Shown: positions 11,627 through 25,424 of the stretch, piece after piece | Layout of the letters: each line of letters begins with the position of its first letter | Position numbering within the stretch: position 1 is the stretch's first letter | NCBI GenBank assembly: GCA_007692435.1 | Contig: RECA01000100.1 | Location: 1 to 42,661, forward strand | Length of the DNA stretch: 42,661 nt | Direction: 5' to 3' | DNA from: Thioalkalivibrio sp. | GTDB taxonomy: Bacteria; Pseudomonadota; Gammaproteobacteria; Ectothiorhodospirales; Ectothiorhodospiraceae | Translations under genes and position numbers: made by a program | Notes under the pieces: generated by a model | What the model saw: the letters and a program-made list of their open reading frames with translations, nothing else | The model's database searches: none | What the model was told of the DNA's origin: nothing

Positions 11627-12093
11627 GCGCGGTGGTAGGGATGATGGTTGAGCAGCGACCAGGCCCGGTAGATCTGCTCGGCCACCAGCACCCGCACGAG
11701 CATGTGCGGGAAGGTCAGCGGCGACAGCGACCAGAGCCAGTCGGCGCGCGCGCGCACCGCGTCGTCGAGCCCGGCCGCCCCGCCGACGACCAGCGCCACG
11801 TCGCGACCCGACTGCTGCCAGCCTGCGAGACGGTCCGCCAGGCCCCGGGTATCGACCGCCCGTCCCCGCTCATCCAGCGCAACGACCAGCGCCTGCCCGG
11901 GAATGGCCGCGAGCAGGGCCTGGCCCTCGAGCCGGCGCAGCGTGGCGGTGTCCATCGCGCGCGAGCGGGCCGGACTGGGCAGCGCCCGCAGCGCCATGGG
12001 CAACTCGCGGGGCATCCGGGCCGCGTAGTCGTCGAAGCCGGCGGCCACCCAGTCCGGCATGCGCTGGCCGATCGCGAGCAGATGCAGGCGCAC
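11623..12093 (-). CDS. rlmH: 23S rRNA (pseudouridine1915-N3)-methyltransferase RlmH
   Basis: MRLHLLAIGQRMPDWV...VVGGAAGLDDAVRARADWLWSLSPLTFPHMLVRVLVAEQIYRAWSL...HPYHR. Confidence 0.95.
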   Translation of the reverse strand: MRLHLLAIGQRMPDWVAAGFDDYAARMPRELPMALRALPSPARSRAMDTATLRRLEGQALLAAIPGQALVVALDERGRAVDTRGLADRLAGWQQSGRDVALVVGGAAGLDDAVRARADWLWSLSPLTFPHMLVRVLVAEQIYRAWSLLNHHPYHRA

Positions 12094-12103
12094 GGGGCCG
12101 CAT

Positions 12104-12505
12104 TCAGCGCCGCATGCGGCGTACCAGGTCCGGCCCCGGAACGGACTCGGCGCCGGCCGGTGCCGCCGTGTCCCCGCTTCCGTCCTCTGCCAGCCACAGC
12201 TTTTCGAGGTTGTAGAAGTCCCGGACAGCAGGCAGCATCACGTGAACGATCACGTCGTTCAGATCGACCAGCACCCACTCCTGGCCATCCTGGCCCTCGA
12301 CGCCGAGGGCCCTGACGCCGGACTCCTTCGCCTTCTCGACCACCGTGTCCGCCAGCGACTTCACATGCCGGTTGGACGTGCCGCTCGCGATCACCATGTA
12401 ATCGGCGAGCGGCGTCTTGCCGCGCACGTCCAGCACACGGATCTGCTGGCCCTTCATGTCCTCGAGGGCCTCTGTCACGAGATCGACGAGCGGTTCACTC
12501 TGCAT
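12104..12505 (-). CDS. rsfS: Ribosome silencing factor RsfS
   Basis: [48 protein letters not shown]...[17 protein letters not shown]. Confidence 0.95.
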   Translation of the reverse strand: MQSEPLVDLVTEALEDMKGQQIRVLDVRGKTPLADYMVIASGTSNRHVKSLADTVVEKAKESGVRALGVEGQDGQEWVLVDLNDVIVHVMLPAVRDFYNLEKLWLAEDGSGDTAAPAGAESVPGPDLVRRMRR

Positions 12506-12526
12506 GCTTTCCTTCCTGGTCTGTGC

Positions 12527-13171
12527 TCATTCGGGTGGGCCGGCATTGTCGTGATAGAGCCGATGCTCGGCAATGTAGTGCAGGACACTGCCAGGCAACA
12601 GAAACCGGGGGCTGCGCCCGGAACGCAGGCCTTCGCGGATGGCCGTTCCGGAGATGTCCAGCTGGGTGACCGGCTGGAAACAGACCCGGCCGCTCGGCGC
12701 GCTCTGCAGTGCCACCACGGAATCCGCGACCTCGGCCAGCGCCATGCAGGGCGAATCCGTCGCAGGCTCCGTCCCCGGGCGATGGGTCGCCACGACATGA
12801 GCCAGCCGCGGAATCTCCCGCCACCGGTGCCAGCTGTCCAGACCGATGAAGGCGTCCATCCCCATCACCAGCAGCAACGGGCACTCCGCGCCGATCTCGC
12901 GCCGCAGCTCGCCGAGCGTATCGACCGTGAACGAGGGGCCGGGCCGTGACAGCTCCCGGGCATCGGCAACGAAGCCGGGGACCCCGGCAATCGCGCGCTC
13001 GACCATGGCCAGGCGGTGATGCGACGCCACCTCCGGCGGATCCCGGTGCGGCGGCACGTGGCTGGGAATGAAACGCACCTCGGAAAGGCCGAGGGACTCG
13101 CGCACCTCGAGGGCCGGACGCAGGTGTCCGAAATGGACCGGATCGAAGGTACCGCCGAGGATACCGATCAC
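12527..13171 (-). CDS. nadD: Nicotinate-nucleotide adenylyltransferase
   Basis: MIGILGGTFDPVHFGHLRPALEV...FIPSHVPPHR...ISGTAIREGLRSG. Confidence 0.95.
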   Translation of the reverse strand: MIGILGGTFDPVHFGHLRPALEVRESLGLSEVRFIPSHVPPHRDPPEVASHHRLAMVERAIAGVPGFVADARELSRPGPSFTVDTLGELRREIGAECPLLLVMGMDAFIGLDSWHRWREIPRLAHVVATHRPGTEPATDSPCMALAEVADSVVALQSAPSGRVCFQPVTQLDISGTAIREGLRSGRSPRFLLPGSVLHYIAEHRLYHDNAGPPE

Positions 13172-13248
13172 GAACCCGAGAGCCTCCCGGATCTACCGCA
13201 CCCGCGACCGGTGACCCGCCGCCGGGGGTCGCTCACCGGCCGCCCCGT

Positions 13249-14541
13249 TCAGGCCCGGACATGCCCGTCACCGAGCACCACGTATTTCTGGGTGGTCAGG
13301 CCCTCCAGCCCGACCGGACCACGCGCGTGCAGCTTGTCGGTGCTGATGCCGATCTCGGCGCCGAGCCCGTACTCGAAACCGTCCGCGAAACGGGTGGAGG
13401 CGTTCACCATCACGGAACTGGAGTCGACCGCACGCAGGAAACGCCGCGCTGCGGACCAGTCCTCGGTGAGGATGCTGTCCGTGTGCCCGGAACCGTGGGT
13501 GTTGATGTGATCGATCGCCTCATCCAGGGAATCCAGCACCCGGATCGCGAGCACCGGTGCGAGGTATTCCTCGGTCCAGTCGCTCTCCGCCGCGGGACGG
13601 ATGTCCGGCAGTACCGCGCGGGTCCGTTCGCAGCCGCGCAGCTCCACGCCGTGTTCCGCATAGGCCCGCTGCAGCCGCGGCAGCATGGCCGCCGCCTGAT
13701 CGCGGTGCACCAGCAGGGTCTCCATGGTGTTGCAGGTGCCGTAGCGCTGCGTCTTTGCATTCACCGCGACCGCGAAGGCCTTGTCGGCATCCGCGGCGGC
13801 GTCGATGTACACATGGCAGACCCCGTCCAGGTGCTTGATCACCGGAATCAGGGATTCCCGGCTGACCCGTTCGATCAGCCCCTTGCCGCCGCGCGGCACC
13901 AGCACGTCGACGTAGGCCGACATCCGCAGCAGTTCGCCCACCGCCGCGCGGTCGGTGGTGTCGACGATCTGCACCGCGGACCGGGGGAGGCCGGCCGCGG
14001 CAAGCCCCGCCTGGATGATTCCGGCCAGCGCCCGGTTCGAGTGCACGGCCTCGGAGCCGCCCCGCAGGATCGTCGCGTTCCCGGACTTCAGGCACAGGGC
14101 CGCGGCGTCGATGGTCACGTTCGGCCGCGATTCGTAGATGATCCCGATCACGCCCAGGGGCACCCGCATGCGCCCCACCTGGATGCCGCTGGGCCGGTAG
14201 GCCAGGTCGGTGATCTCGCCCACCGGGTCCGCCAGCGCCGCAACCTGGCGACAGCCCTCGGCCATCGCCTCGATCCGGGCGTCGTTGAACGCGAGGCGGT
14301 CCAGCAGTGCCGCGTCCAGACCGCGGGCGCGGCCGGCCTCCAGATCGCGCCGGTTGGCCTCCATCAGCGGCTCGCGCTGATCCAGGATCACCTCCGCGAT
14401 CGCCGTCAGCGCGCTGTTCTTGCGGCCCGCGTCCGCCTCGGCCAGCACGCGCGATGCCGCGCGCGCGGCCTCCCCCAGCCCCTGCATGTAGGCGGGGATG
14501 TCGGCGATCACGGCCTCGGTTCGAGGGCTTGCCACGCTCAT
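13249..14541 (-). CDS. proA: Gamma-glutamyl phosphate reductase
   Basis: [27 protein letters not shown]...[38 protein letters not shown]...[10 protein letters not shown]. Confidence 0.96.
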   Translation of the reverse strand: MSVASPRTEAVIADIPAYMQGLGEAARAASRVLAEADAGRKNSALTAIAEVILDQREPLMEANRRDLEAGRARGLDAALLDRLAFNDARIEAMAEGCRQVAALADPVGEITDLAYRPSGIQVGRMRVPLGVIGIIYESRPNVTIDAAALCLKSGNATILRGGSEAVHSNRALAGIIQAGLAAAGLPRSAVQIVDTTDRAAVGELLRMSAYVDVLVPRGGKGLIERVSRESLIPVIKHLDGVCHVYIDAAADADKAFAVAVNAKTQRYGTCNTMETLLVHRDQAAAMLPRLQRAYAEHGVELRGCERTRAVLPDIRPAAESDWTEEYLAPVLAIRVLDSLDEAIDHINTHGSGHTDSILTEDWSAARRFLRAVDSSSVMVNASTRFADGFEYGLGAEIGISTDKLHARGPVGLEGLTTQKYVVLGDGHVRA

Positions 14542-15563
14542 CTGAATCCTTCCTCCAATCCCTCAAGGGGGCGGCCCGACAGGGCCGCCACCAAGTCTAG
14601 CAACTGCCTGCCCGCATTGCCCGCCTCACGCCCCTTGATCACGCGATCCACGCGCGCTGCGCGGGCGAGCAGGTCCCGCGCCGTGTCCGGCTGCACCCGT
14701 TCCAGCGCCTTGCCCAGCGCCGCCGGATCCGTGCCCCGGAAGGCCTTCACGAGCTGCGCCGTCGACTCGCCGGCGGACCGGCGCTCCGCGGCGAGGGCCA
14801 GCGCCCGGATATCCCGGCTCAGCGCCCAGAGGATCAGCGGTTCCGGCTGACCCTCGTCCAGCATCGCACGCAGCATGCGCAGCGCGCGCGCAGTCTGCCC
14901 CGACAGGGCCACCGGCGGCAGGTGGAACAGGTCGAAACGCGCCGAATCGGCCAGACCCTCCTGCAGGGTGCCCAGATCGACGTCGGCAACCCCGGACAGC
15001 GCCAGCTTCTCCACCTCCTGGCGGGCGGCCAGCAGGTTCCCCTCGACCCGGGCGGCCAGCATCGCCAGGGCATCCGGCTGGATGGCGATGCCGGCCCGGG
15101 CGAGCCGTTCCCGGATCCACGCGCCCAGCCGCGCCGGGGGGACCGGCCGCGCATGCACCACCACCCCCGCCTTCTCCATCGCCCGGAACCAGGCGGTCCG
15201 CCGCATGTCCCGGTCGGGACGCGGCAGTTGCAGCAACAGCACGAGATCGGGCGGAGGCTGCTCGGCATAGCGCTTCAGGTGCTCGCCGCCGACCTTGCCG
15301 GGCTTCCCCGAAGGCAGCCGCAGGTCGACCAGGCCGCGCTCGTCGAACAGCGACCGGTCGCGGACCGCGGCCTCGAAGCGGGTCCAGTCACCGCTGCCGG
15401 ACAGGTCCAGCACCGTCCGCGCGGCGAAGCCCGCCGCGCGCGCCGCCGCACGCACCGCATCGGCCGCCTCCAGGGCCTGCAGCGGTTCCTCGCCGAGGAT
15501 CACGTAGACGGGCCGCAGGCCGCGTGACAGCGCCGCATCCAGTTGCAGTGGATCGAGCGGCAC
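14538..15563 (-). CDS. holA: DNA polymerase III delta subunit
   Basis: [21 protein letters not shown]...[11 protein letters not shown]; located between lptE and proA. Confidence 0.92.
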   Translation of the reverse strand: MPLDPLQLDAALSRGLRPVYVILGEEPLQALEAADAVRAAARAAGFAARTVLDLSGSGDWTRFEAAVRDRSLFDERGLVDLRLPSGKPGKVGGEHLKRYAEQPPPDLVLLLQLPRPDRDMRRTAWFRAMEKAGVVVHARPVPPARLGAWIRERLARAGIAIQPDALAMLAARVEGNLLAARQEVEKLALSGVADVDLGTLQEGLADSARFDLFHLPPVALSGQTARALRMLRAMLDEGQPEPLILWALSRDIRALALAAERRSAGESTAQLVKAFRGTDPAALGKALERVQPDTARDLLARAARVDRVIKGREAGNAGRQLLDLVAALSGRPLEGLEEGFR

Positions 15564-15571
15564 GGCGGGCC

Positions 15572-18711
<3,140 letters not shown>

Positions 18712-18827
18712 TCAGAATAGCAGTCGCGAACCGCGGCCACCAAGCCGGATGCGGCGGGTCGCGAAGGCGGCGTAAAGACCTTCCGACGTGCTAAGTTAAG
18801 CCGAGGAACGGCCAAGGAGAAGAACCG

Positions 18828-19364
18828 ATGAGCGAGAATGGCAGCCCGCAGGACGACCGCCTGGAGAAGGCCTACCAGGAGATGCTGGAAATGGTGGCCG
18901 AGGAGCTGGAGGGTCTCCCGGATCGCAGCAGCGTCGCGCTGAACGAGATCCTCGAGAACGCGCGCAAACGGGTGGCCGAGGCGGAACACCTCACGAAGGA
19001 TGAGACCGAAACGGTCATGGAGTACGTCCGCCGGGACCTGCACGACCTCGGTGCATTTCTCGAGTCCAGCGACTCGGACTGGCGGGGCTGGCTGCGCATC
19101 GACCTCGCACTGATCGAGGCCGGCCTGCTGAACGCGCTCGGCACGGTCGCGGACCGGACCAAGCTGGAGCTCGCCGCGCTGGCGGAACGCGCCTACCGCG
19201 TGGGGGAGTGGCACACCGGCGAGATCACCGGACCGGGCGAGCTGACCTGCCTGCAATGCGGCGGCACCACGCACCTGTCCCGGGTGGGCCGCATCCCGCC
19301 CTGCCCGCATTGCCACAACACCACCTTCCATCGGGGCGGCCCCGCACCGGAGGGTTCCGAGTAG
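18828..19364 (+). CDS. Zinc ribbon-containing protein (YbeL/DUF1451 family)
   Basis: LTCLQCGGTTHLSRVGRIPPCPHCHNTTF zinc ribbon; divergent from leuS; SD AAGGAG upstream. Confidence 0.87.
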   Translation: MSENGSPQDDRLEKAYQEMLEMVAEELEGLPDRSSVALNEILENARKRVAEAEHLTKDETETVMEYVRRDLHDLGAFLESSDSDWRGWLRIDLALIEAGLLNALGTVADRTKLELAALAERAYRVGEWHTGEITGPGELTCLQCGGTTHLSRVGRIPPCPHCHNTTFHRGGPAPEGSE

Positions 19365-19373
19365 GCGCAGCGC

Positions 19374-20909
19374 TCAGGCCGCGCGGCGGGAACGCAGTGC
19401 GGGCAGCAGCAGCACCAGGGCGATCGCCAGCGCCGGCCACGGACCGAGAAGCGCGGCCGGCGTCCGGCCCGCCACCGGCTGCACCTCGCCACGCAGCACC
19501 TCGCGCGTGAACAGCCCGGCACGGGCGGTGACCCGCCCGTCGGCATCGATCAGCGCCGAGATCCCGGTGTTGGTCGCCCGGATCATCGGCCGCCCCAGCT
19601 CCAGGGCCCGCACCCGCGCGATCTGCAGGTGCTGGTGCGGTGCCAGCGTCGCGCCGAACCACGCGTCGTTACTCACGTTCAGCAGGAAGGCCGCCTCCGG
19701 CAGCGCGGTGCGCAGGCGGCGGGCGTAGGCTGCCTCGTAGCAGATGGACAGGCCCGCCGCCCGGCCGGCCATCTCCACCAGGCCACGGCCGGTGCCCGGC
19801 GCCAGGTCGGACATCGGGATGTCCAGCAGCCGGTGCAGCCAGGCCAGGCGATCGCGCAGCGGGAGGTATTCGCCAAAGGGCACCAGCTGGCGCTTGTCGT
19901 AGGTCTCGCCGCTGGTGACGTGACGGATGCTGTTGTACATCGAGCGATCGACCGGATCGTGTTCGAAGATGCCGGTCACCAGCTCGGTGCCCGCGTCCTC
20001 CAGCCGCGCGGCGAACGACTCCAGTACCGGGTATACCTCGAAATAGAATGCCGGGATCGCGGTCTCCGGCCAGACCAGCAGTTCGACCCCCGCAGCCTCC
20101 TCGCTCATCCCGGTGTACAGGTCGAGCGCGTGCTGCACCCCGTCCTCCTCCCATTTCCGGGCCTGATCGATATTACCCTGCACCATGGCGACGGTGACCG
20201 GTTCCCCGGACGCGCGCACCCACTGCCAGGGCATGGCCGCCAGCGACACCGCCAGCAGCGGCGCCAGCACCAGCGCGGCGCCGGCGAAGCGCCCGGCAGT
20301 CAGCAGGACGAGGACCGCGGCCAGCAACGCCACCAGGAGCCCGGCGCCCGTCTCGCCCGCCAGCGGCAGCCAGAAGCCTCCCGGGGTATCCAGCAGCACG
20401 TGCCCCGTCAGCAGCCACGGAAACCCGGAAAAAAGCCAGCCGCGCAGGAGCTCCAGCAGCACGAAGCCGGCGGCCAGCGCCAGCAGCCAGGACAGCAGCG
20501 GGGCCCTGCCCAGGTAGCGCGAGGCCACCCAGCCGAGCACGGCCGGATAGAGCGCGAGGTACAGCACGAACAGCACCGTGATCAGCGTTGCAAGGAGCCA
20601 GGGCGCCTGCCCGAAGATCAGCAGGCTGTTGAAGACCCAGCTGACGCCGAAGCCGAACAGGCCCAGGCCAAAGGCGAAGCCGTGGCGGAAGGCGATCCCC
20701 GGCGGCGCGCCCCGCAGCACGGCGAACCACAGCGCCAGGCCAACCGGGGCCAGCAGGAAGAGGTTGAAGGGCGCGAAGGCCAGCACCACGACCGCGCCGG
20801 CCAGCAGGGACACCACCGTCGCCGGCCATCCGGACAGCGGCCGGCCGGAGAGCCAGAGCAACGGTCCCGGCCCGCCGCGCGACACCGGCGCTGGAGCAGC
20901 GGCCTTCAT
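19374..20909 (-). CDS. lnt: Apolipoprotein N-acyltransferase
   Basis: Multi-TM N-terminus then ELLVWPETAIPAFYF...LVPFGEYLPLRDRL...CYEAAYARRL...LLNVSNDAWFGATLAPHQHLQIARVRALE. Confidence 0.95.
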   Translation of the reverse strand: MKAAAPAPVSRGGPGPLLWLSGRPLSGWPATVVSLLAGAVVVLAFAPFNLFLLAPVGLALWFAVLRGAPPGIAFRHGFAFGLGLFGFGVSWVFNSLLIFGQAPWLLATLITVLFVLYLALYPAVLGWVASRYLGRAPLLSWLLALAAGFVLLELLRGWLFSGFPWLLTGHVLLDTPGGFWLPLAGETGAGLLVALLAAVLVLLTAGRFAGAALVLAPLLAVSLAAMPWQWVRASGEPVTVAMVQGNIDQARKWEEDGVQHALDLYTGMSEEAAGVELLVWPETAIPAFYFEVYPVLESFAARLEDAGTELVTGIFEHDPVDRSMYNSIRHVTSGETYDKRQLVPFGEYLPLRDRLAWLHRLLDIPMSDLAPGTGRGLVEMAGRAAGLSICYEAAYARRLRTALPEAAFLLNVSNDAWFGATLAPHQHLQIARVRALELGRPMIRATNTGISALIDADGRVTARAGLFTREVLRGEVQPVAGRTPAALLGPWPALAIALVLLLPALRSRRAA

Positions 20910-20921
20910 CGTGCGGGCAAC

Positions 20922-21800
20922 TCAGGAGCCCGCCGGTTCGGCAGGCGGGGGCGGTTCCGCCACCCGGCGCATCTCCACCAGGTGCAGGCGCCGGTTGTCG
21001 GCACGCAGTACCCGGAACTCCATCCCGTCGATGGACACGCTTTCCCCGCGTCTGGGCACGTGTCCGAAGCGCGAGAGCAGCAGGCCGCCGATGGTGTCGA
21101 AGTCCTCCTCGCTGAAGTCGGTCCGGAAGAAGGCATTGAACTCCTCGATCGGCGTCAGCGCCTTGATCGTGTAGCGCTCGCCGGGGTGCTGCAGGATCTG
21201 GGTCAGGTAGTCGTCGACGTCGTGCTCGTCCTCGATCTCGCCGACGATCTGCTCGAGCACGTCCTCGATGGTCACCAGGCCCGCCACGCCGCCGTACTCA
21301 TCGACGACGATGGCCATGTGATTGCGGCTCAGCCGAAACTCCTTCAGCAATACGTTCAGACGCTTGCTCTCCGGCACGAAGACCGCCGGCCGCAGGATCT
21401 CCTGCATGTCGAAGGCCTCGCCGCTGGCATCGGGAAAGAAGCGCAGCAGGTCCTTGGCGAGCAGAATCCCGACGACCTCGTCACGGCTGTCGACGATCAC
21501 CGGGAGGCGTGAATGCGCGGAGGCCACCACGTCGGGCACGATCTCCTGCAGGCCCGCTTCCCGCCGCACCACCTCCATCTGCGCCCGGGGCACCATGATG
21601 TCGCGCACCTGCATGTCGGCGACGTTCAGCACGCCCTCCAGCATCGCGAGCGCCTCCGGGTCGATCAGTTCGCGCGTCTGCGCGGTCCGGAGCTGCTCGA
21701 CCAGCTGCACGCGATCGCGCGGCTCGCTGGACAGCATGGAGCCCAGGCGATCCAGCAGACCGCGCAACGCCGGGCCGTCGGGGCGGCCGGACTCAGACAT
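20922..21800 (-). CDS. corC: CBS/CorC-HlyC domain protein (CorC/YbeX)
   Basis: VADMQVRDIMVPRAQMEVV...SRLPVIVDSRDEVVGILLAKDLL...HMAIVVDEYGGVAGLVTIEDVLEQIVGEIEDEHD. Confidence 0.93.
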   Translation of the reverse strand: MSESGRPDGPALRGLLDRLGSMLSSEPRDRVQLVEQLRTAQTRELIDPEALAMLEGVLNVADMQVRDIMVPRAQMEVVRREAGLQEIVPDVVASAHSRLPVIVDSRDEVVGILLAKDLLRFFPDASGEAFDMQEILRPAVFVPESKRLNVLLKEFRLSRNHMAIVVDEYGGVAGLVTIEDVLEQIVGEIEDEHDVDDYLTQILQHPGERYTIKALTPIEEFNAFFRTDFSEEDFDTIGGLLLSRFGHVPRRGESVSIDGMEFRVLRADNRRLHLVEMRRVAEPPPPAEPAGS

Positions 21801-21850
21801 CGGCGCCCGCCCGAAGCGAGCGGGCCTGCAGCGCGGGTCGCCGGGCCAAC

Positions 21851-21955
21851 TGAACCCGGGCCCACCGAACCCGGGCCCACCGAACCCGGGCCCACCGAAC
21901 CCGGGCGCACTGCATCCGGGCGCACTGCATCCGGGCGCACGGTGCCCGGGCCTGA
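21851..21955. repeat. 15-bp tandem repeat array (7 units, CGAACCCGGGCCCAC-type)
   Basis: Units at 21851, 21866, 21881, 21896 (tgaacccgggcccac, 2 x cgaacccgggcccac, cgaacccgggcgcac), 21911 and 21926 (tgcatccgggcgcac), 21941 (degenerate). CCCGGG core conserved. Confidence 0.95.
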
Positions 21956-22085
21956 CCGGCAGCCGGCCGGAATGCCCCGTGTCCCTGCGGTCCCGGAGTG
22001 GAAGAGTCCGGGACGGAAGCACCCGGGGGCCGCCTCGACGCCGACTCGCGGCACGGGAGGCCGCTCCTGTGGATTGCAGCCATGT

Positions 22086-22544
22086 TCAGGACATCTCCGC
22101 GTACGGGTCCGGGTAGCCTAACCCGCCCAGTATTTGCCGCTCAATTGACTCCATGGCCTCCGCCTCTTCCGGCGTCTGGTGATCCAGGCCCTGCAGGTGC
22201 AGCATCCCGTGCACCACCATGTGCGCGAAGTGCGCCCGCAGGTCCTTGCGCTGCGCGCCGGCCTCCTCGGCGAGGACCGGCGCACAGAGCACGATATCTC
22301 CGAGCACCACGGGCATGCCCGGTACCTTCGCCTCCGGCGGCGCCGGAAAGGACAGCACGTTGGTCGGGCGGTCCCGACCGCGGAAGTCCCGGTTCAGCTG
22401 CAGGCCCTCTTGCCTGTCCGCGACCCTCACGACCACCTGCGCGGGGCCGGCATCACGCCACGCCGCGCGCGCGGCCCGGTGCAGGGTCGCGGGCGCCGGC
22501 CAGCCGGCGCGCGGCAGTCCGTACTGCACCCGGACCTCAAGCAT
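22086..22544 (-). CDS. ybeY: Endoribonuclease / rRNA maturation factor YbeY
   Basis: LNRDFRGRDRPTNVLSFP...LGDIVLCAPV...HMVVHGMLHLQGLDHQTPEEAEAME (HGxLHLxGxDH zinc motif). Confidence 0.95.
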   Translation of the reverse strand: MLEVRVQYGLPRAGWPAPATLHRAARAAWRDAGPAQVVVRVADRQEGLQLNRDFRGRDRPTNVLSFPAPPEAKVPGMPVVLGDIVLCAPVLAEEAGAQRKDLRAHFAHMVVHGMLHLQGLDHQTPEEAEAMESIERQILGGLGYPDPYAEMS

Positions 22545-23511
22545 CGTCCTCGTGGCCGGCGGTGCCGCCATAGGCCGCGTAGGCCTCGACGATGCGCTGC
22601 ACCAGCGGGTGCCGCACCACGTCCTCCGCCTGGAAGCGGGTGATGCCGACGCCCTCGACACCATCCAGGATCCGCGCCGCGTGGCGCAGGCCGGAGAGCT
22701 GGCCGCGTGGCAGGTCGATCTGGGTCACGTCCCCGTTCACCACCGCGGTGGAACCGAAGCCGATCCGGGTCAGGAACATCTTCATCTGTTCGACGGTGGT
22801 GTTCTGCGCCTCGTCGAGGATGATGAAGGCCTCGTTCAGCGTCCGGCCGCGCATGTAGGCCAGTGGCGCGACCTCGATCACCTGGCGCTCCATCAGCCGC
22901 ACAACGTGATCGAAGCCGAGCAGTTCATAGAGCGCGTCGTACATCGGGCGCAGGTAGGGATCGATCTTCTGCGCAAGGTCGCCGGGCAGGAAGCCCAGGC
23001 GTTCCCCCGCCTCCACTGCCGGCCTGACCAGCACCAGGCGCCGAACGCGATCCTGCTCGAGGGCCGCGACCGCCGCGGCGACCGCGAGGTAGGTCTTTCC
23101 AGTGCCGGCCGGGCCGATGCCGAAGCTCAGGTCGTAGCGGGCGATCGCGGAGAGGTAACGGACCTGACGCGGGCCGCGCCCGCGGATCACCGCCTTGCGC
23201 AGTCTCAGTACCGGCTCCGGCGGTTCGTCGCCTGGCAGGTCGGCCAGATGGGCGGCCTGCAACGCGGTGTGGACCTGTTCCAGGCTCACCGGCTCTTCCA
23301 GCGCCATCGCGTGCAGTTCCCGGATCAGGGACTCGGCAGCCGTCACCGCGGACTCGGGACCCGTGACGTTGAAGCGCGCGCCGCGGTTGTGCACGTGCAC
23401 GCCGAGACGCGATTCGATCAGCCGGAGGTGGGCATCGAGTGGCCCGCACAGGCGCGCGAGCGTCTCCTGGTCCCCCGGCTCCAGCGTGAAGTCAGTTCGA
23501 TTCTGTGGCAT
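22537..23511 (-). CDS. phoH: PhoH-like ATPase (YbeZ)
   Basis: [22 protein letters not shown]...[34 protein letters not shown]...[26 protein letters not shown]. Confidence 0.95.
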   Translation of the reverse strand: MPQNRTDFTLEPGDQETLARLCGPLDAHLRLIESRLGVHVHNRGARFNVTGPESAVTAAESLIRELHAMALEEPVSLEQVHTALQAAHLADLPGDEPPEPVLRLRKAVIRGRGPRQVRYLSAIARYDLSFGIGPAGTGKTYLAVAAAVAALEQDRVRRLVLVRPAVEAGERLGFLPGDLAQKIDPYLRPMYDALYELLGFDHVVRLMERQVIEVAPLAYMRGRTLNEAFIILDEAQNTTVEQMKMFLTRIGFGSTAVVNGDVTQIDLPRGQLSGLRHAARILDGVEGVGITRFQAEDVVRHPLVQRIVEAYAAYGGTAGHEDDA

Positions 23512-24985
23512 CAGCCAGGCGCCTGCCGCCCCCGTCCACCGCAGCCCGGTCCCGAGCCGCTTGGTCCCGGGCCGCTTGGTCCCCGGCGGCATCGCCCGCC
23601 AGCACCCCGCGCAGCGAGTGCGGCTGCGCCTCGGTGATCAGCAGTTCGACCAGGGTCCCGGTCAGATCCGGCGAGCCGTCGAAGTTCACGACCCGGTTGT
23701 TTGCGGTTCGCGCCGCCAGCCGCGACGGATCCCTTCGCGAGCGGCCCTCGACCAGCGCCCGCTGGATGCTTCCGACCATCTGCCGGTTGCGCGCCTGACC
23801 CTGGGCCTCGAGCAGTGCCTGCAGCTCCTGCAGCCGCCGCTTCTTCACGGCCATCGGCACGTCGTCCGGCAGACCGGCCGCCGGCGTGCCCGGGCGGGCG
23901 CTGTAGATGAAGCTGAAGGAGAAGTCGAAGTGCAGCTCCTCCACCAGGCGCATGGTGGCCGCGTGGTCCTCCGCGGTCTCGCCCGGGAAACCGACGATGA
24001 AGTCGGATGACAGGTCGAGATCCGGACGCAGGGCGCGCAGCCGGCGGATCTTCGACTTGTATTCGAGCACCGTGTGGCCGCGCTTCATCAGCGCAAGGAT
24101 CCGGTCCGATCCGCTCTGCACCGGAAGGTGCAGGTGGCTGACCAGCTTCGGTTCGTCGGCGTAGGCCTGGATCAGGCGATCGGAGAACTCCACCGGGTGC
24201 GAGGTGGTGAAGCGCACCCGCTCGATGCCGTCCACGGCCGCCACGTAGTGGATCAGCAGTGCCAGGTCGGCGCTGTCACCGTCGTGGGTCGGCCCCCGAT
24301 AGGCGTTCACGTTCTGGCCGAGCAGGTTGACCTCCTTCACGCCCTGCGCCGCCAGCCCGGCCACCTCCGCGATCACGTCGTCGAAGGGCCGGCTGATCTC
24401 CTCGCCGCGCGTGTAGGGAACCACGCAGAAGCTGCAGTACTTGCTGCAGCCCTCCATCACCGACACAAAGGCGCTGGCGCCGGCGGCCCGCGGCTCCGGC
24501 AGGCGATCGAATTTCTCGATCTCCGGAAAGCTGATGTCCACCACCGGCGTGCGGGTGCGACGGACCTGCCCGATCAGCTGCGGCAGCCGGTGCAGCGTCT
24601 GCGGCCCGAAGACCAGGTCGACAAAGGGCGCGCGCTCAAGCAGCGCGGCGCCCTCCTGACTCGCGACGCAGCCGCCGACACCGATGATCACCTCCGGTCT
24701 GCGCTCCTTCAGCGCGCGCCATCGCCCGAGCAGCGAGAAGACCTTTTCCTGCGCCTTCTCGCGGATCGAGCAGGTGTTCAGCAGCAGCAGATCGGCGCCG
24801 GCCGGATCGTCGGTGACCTCGGCGTGGTTCAACTCGCGCAGGGCGTCCAGCATCCGCGCGGAGTCATACTCGTTCATCTGGCAACCGTGCGTCTGGACAT
24901 GGACACGGCGCACGACCGGTGTGTCACCCGCCGGGGCGGTGCCGTCCGGGAAACCCGCGACCGGCGGGCGGCTAGAAGGGGACAT
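23492..24985 (-). CDS. miaB: tRNA-2-methylthio-N6-dimethylallyladenosine synthase
   Basis: [22 protein letters not shown]...[21 protein letters not shown]...[23 protein letters not shown] domain, then a low-complexity tail. Confidence 0.95.
   Translation of the reverse strand: MSPSSRPPVAGFPDGTAPAGDTPVVRRVHVQTHGCQMNEYDSARMLDALRELNHAEVTDDPAGADLLLLNTCSIREKAQEKVFSLLGRWRALKERRPEVIIGVGGCVASQEGAALLERAPFVDLVFGPQTLHRLPQLIGQVRRTRTPVVDISFPEIEKFDRLPEPRAAGASAFVSVMEGCSKYCSFCVVPYTRGEEISRPFDDVIAEVAGLAAQGVKEVNLLGQNVNAYRGPTHDGDSADLALLIHYVAAVDGIERVRFTTSHPVEFSDRLIQAYADEPKLVSHLHLPVQSGSDRILALMKRGHTVLEYKSKIRRLRALRPDLDLSSDFIVGFPGETAEDHAATMRLVEELHFDFSFSFIYSARPGTPAAGLPDDVPMAVKKRRLQELQALLEAQGQARNRQMVGSIQRALVEGRSRRDPSRLAARTANNRVVNFDGSPDLTGTLVELLITEAQPHSLRGVLAGDAAGDQAARDQAARDRAAVDGGGRRLADATESN
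23538..23597. repeat. Degenerate 15-bp tandem repeat in the miaB 3' end (DQAAR-type pentapeptides)
   Basis: Units 23538-23552, 23553-23567, 23568-23582, 23583-23597; encodes [20 protein letters not shown] on the minus strand. Confidence 0.8.
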
Positions 24986-25424
24986 CGTCATCCTGTATCG
25001 GAGCGCGGCTCGGGGAACTGCCGCCACGCTGATCGTTCCACCCGGCGTCCGGGCCCCGGCCCTGGTCGCCCTGGGGCGCGCCCCCGCCCCGACCGCCCAA
25101 CAGCTGCATCTCGTTGGCCACGACCTCCGTGGTGTAGCGGTCCTGGCCATCCTGGCCCTGCCACTTGCGCGTCTGGATGCGGCCCTCGATGTAGACCTGC
25201 GAGCCCTTGCCCAGGTACTGGGCCGCGATCTCGCCGAGGCGCCCGAAGAGCACCACCCGGTGCCATTCGGTGTTCTCGCGCTTTTCGCCGCTCTGCTTGT
25301 CCGTCCACTGCTCAGTGGTCGCCAGTCGCAGGTTCGTGATGGTCAGGCCCGCCGGCGTTTCACGCTTTTCGGGGTCTGCGCCGAGGTTGCCGATCAGGAT
25401 TACCTTGTTCACTCCGCGGGCCAT
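24972..25424 (-). CDS. ssb: Single-stranded DNA-binding protein
   Basis: [21 protein letters not shown]...[34 protein letters not shown]...; acidic tip DDDVPF. Confidence 0.97.
   Translation of the reverse strand: MARGVNKVILIGNLGADPEKRETPAGLTITNLRLATTEQWTDKQSGEKRENTEWHRVVLFGRLGEIAAQYLGKGSQVYIEGRIQTRKWQGQDGQDRYTTEVVANEMQLLGGRGGGAPQGDQGRGPDAGWNDQRGGSSPSRAPIQDDDVPF

Noticed and set aside
21851-21955. CRISPR-like array
   Set aside because: Units are directly adjacent 15-mers without spacers; no cas genes in the window.
21513-22121. Collagen-like GPTEP / NPGPP repeat proteins on the plus strand
   Set aside because: Any 15-bp GC-rich array is open in many frames; they lie antisense to corC and have no start/RBS support.
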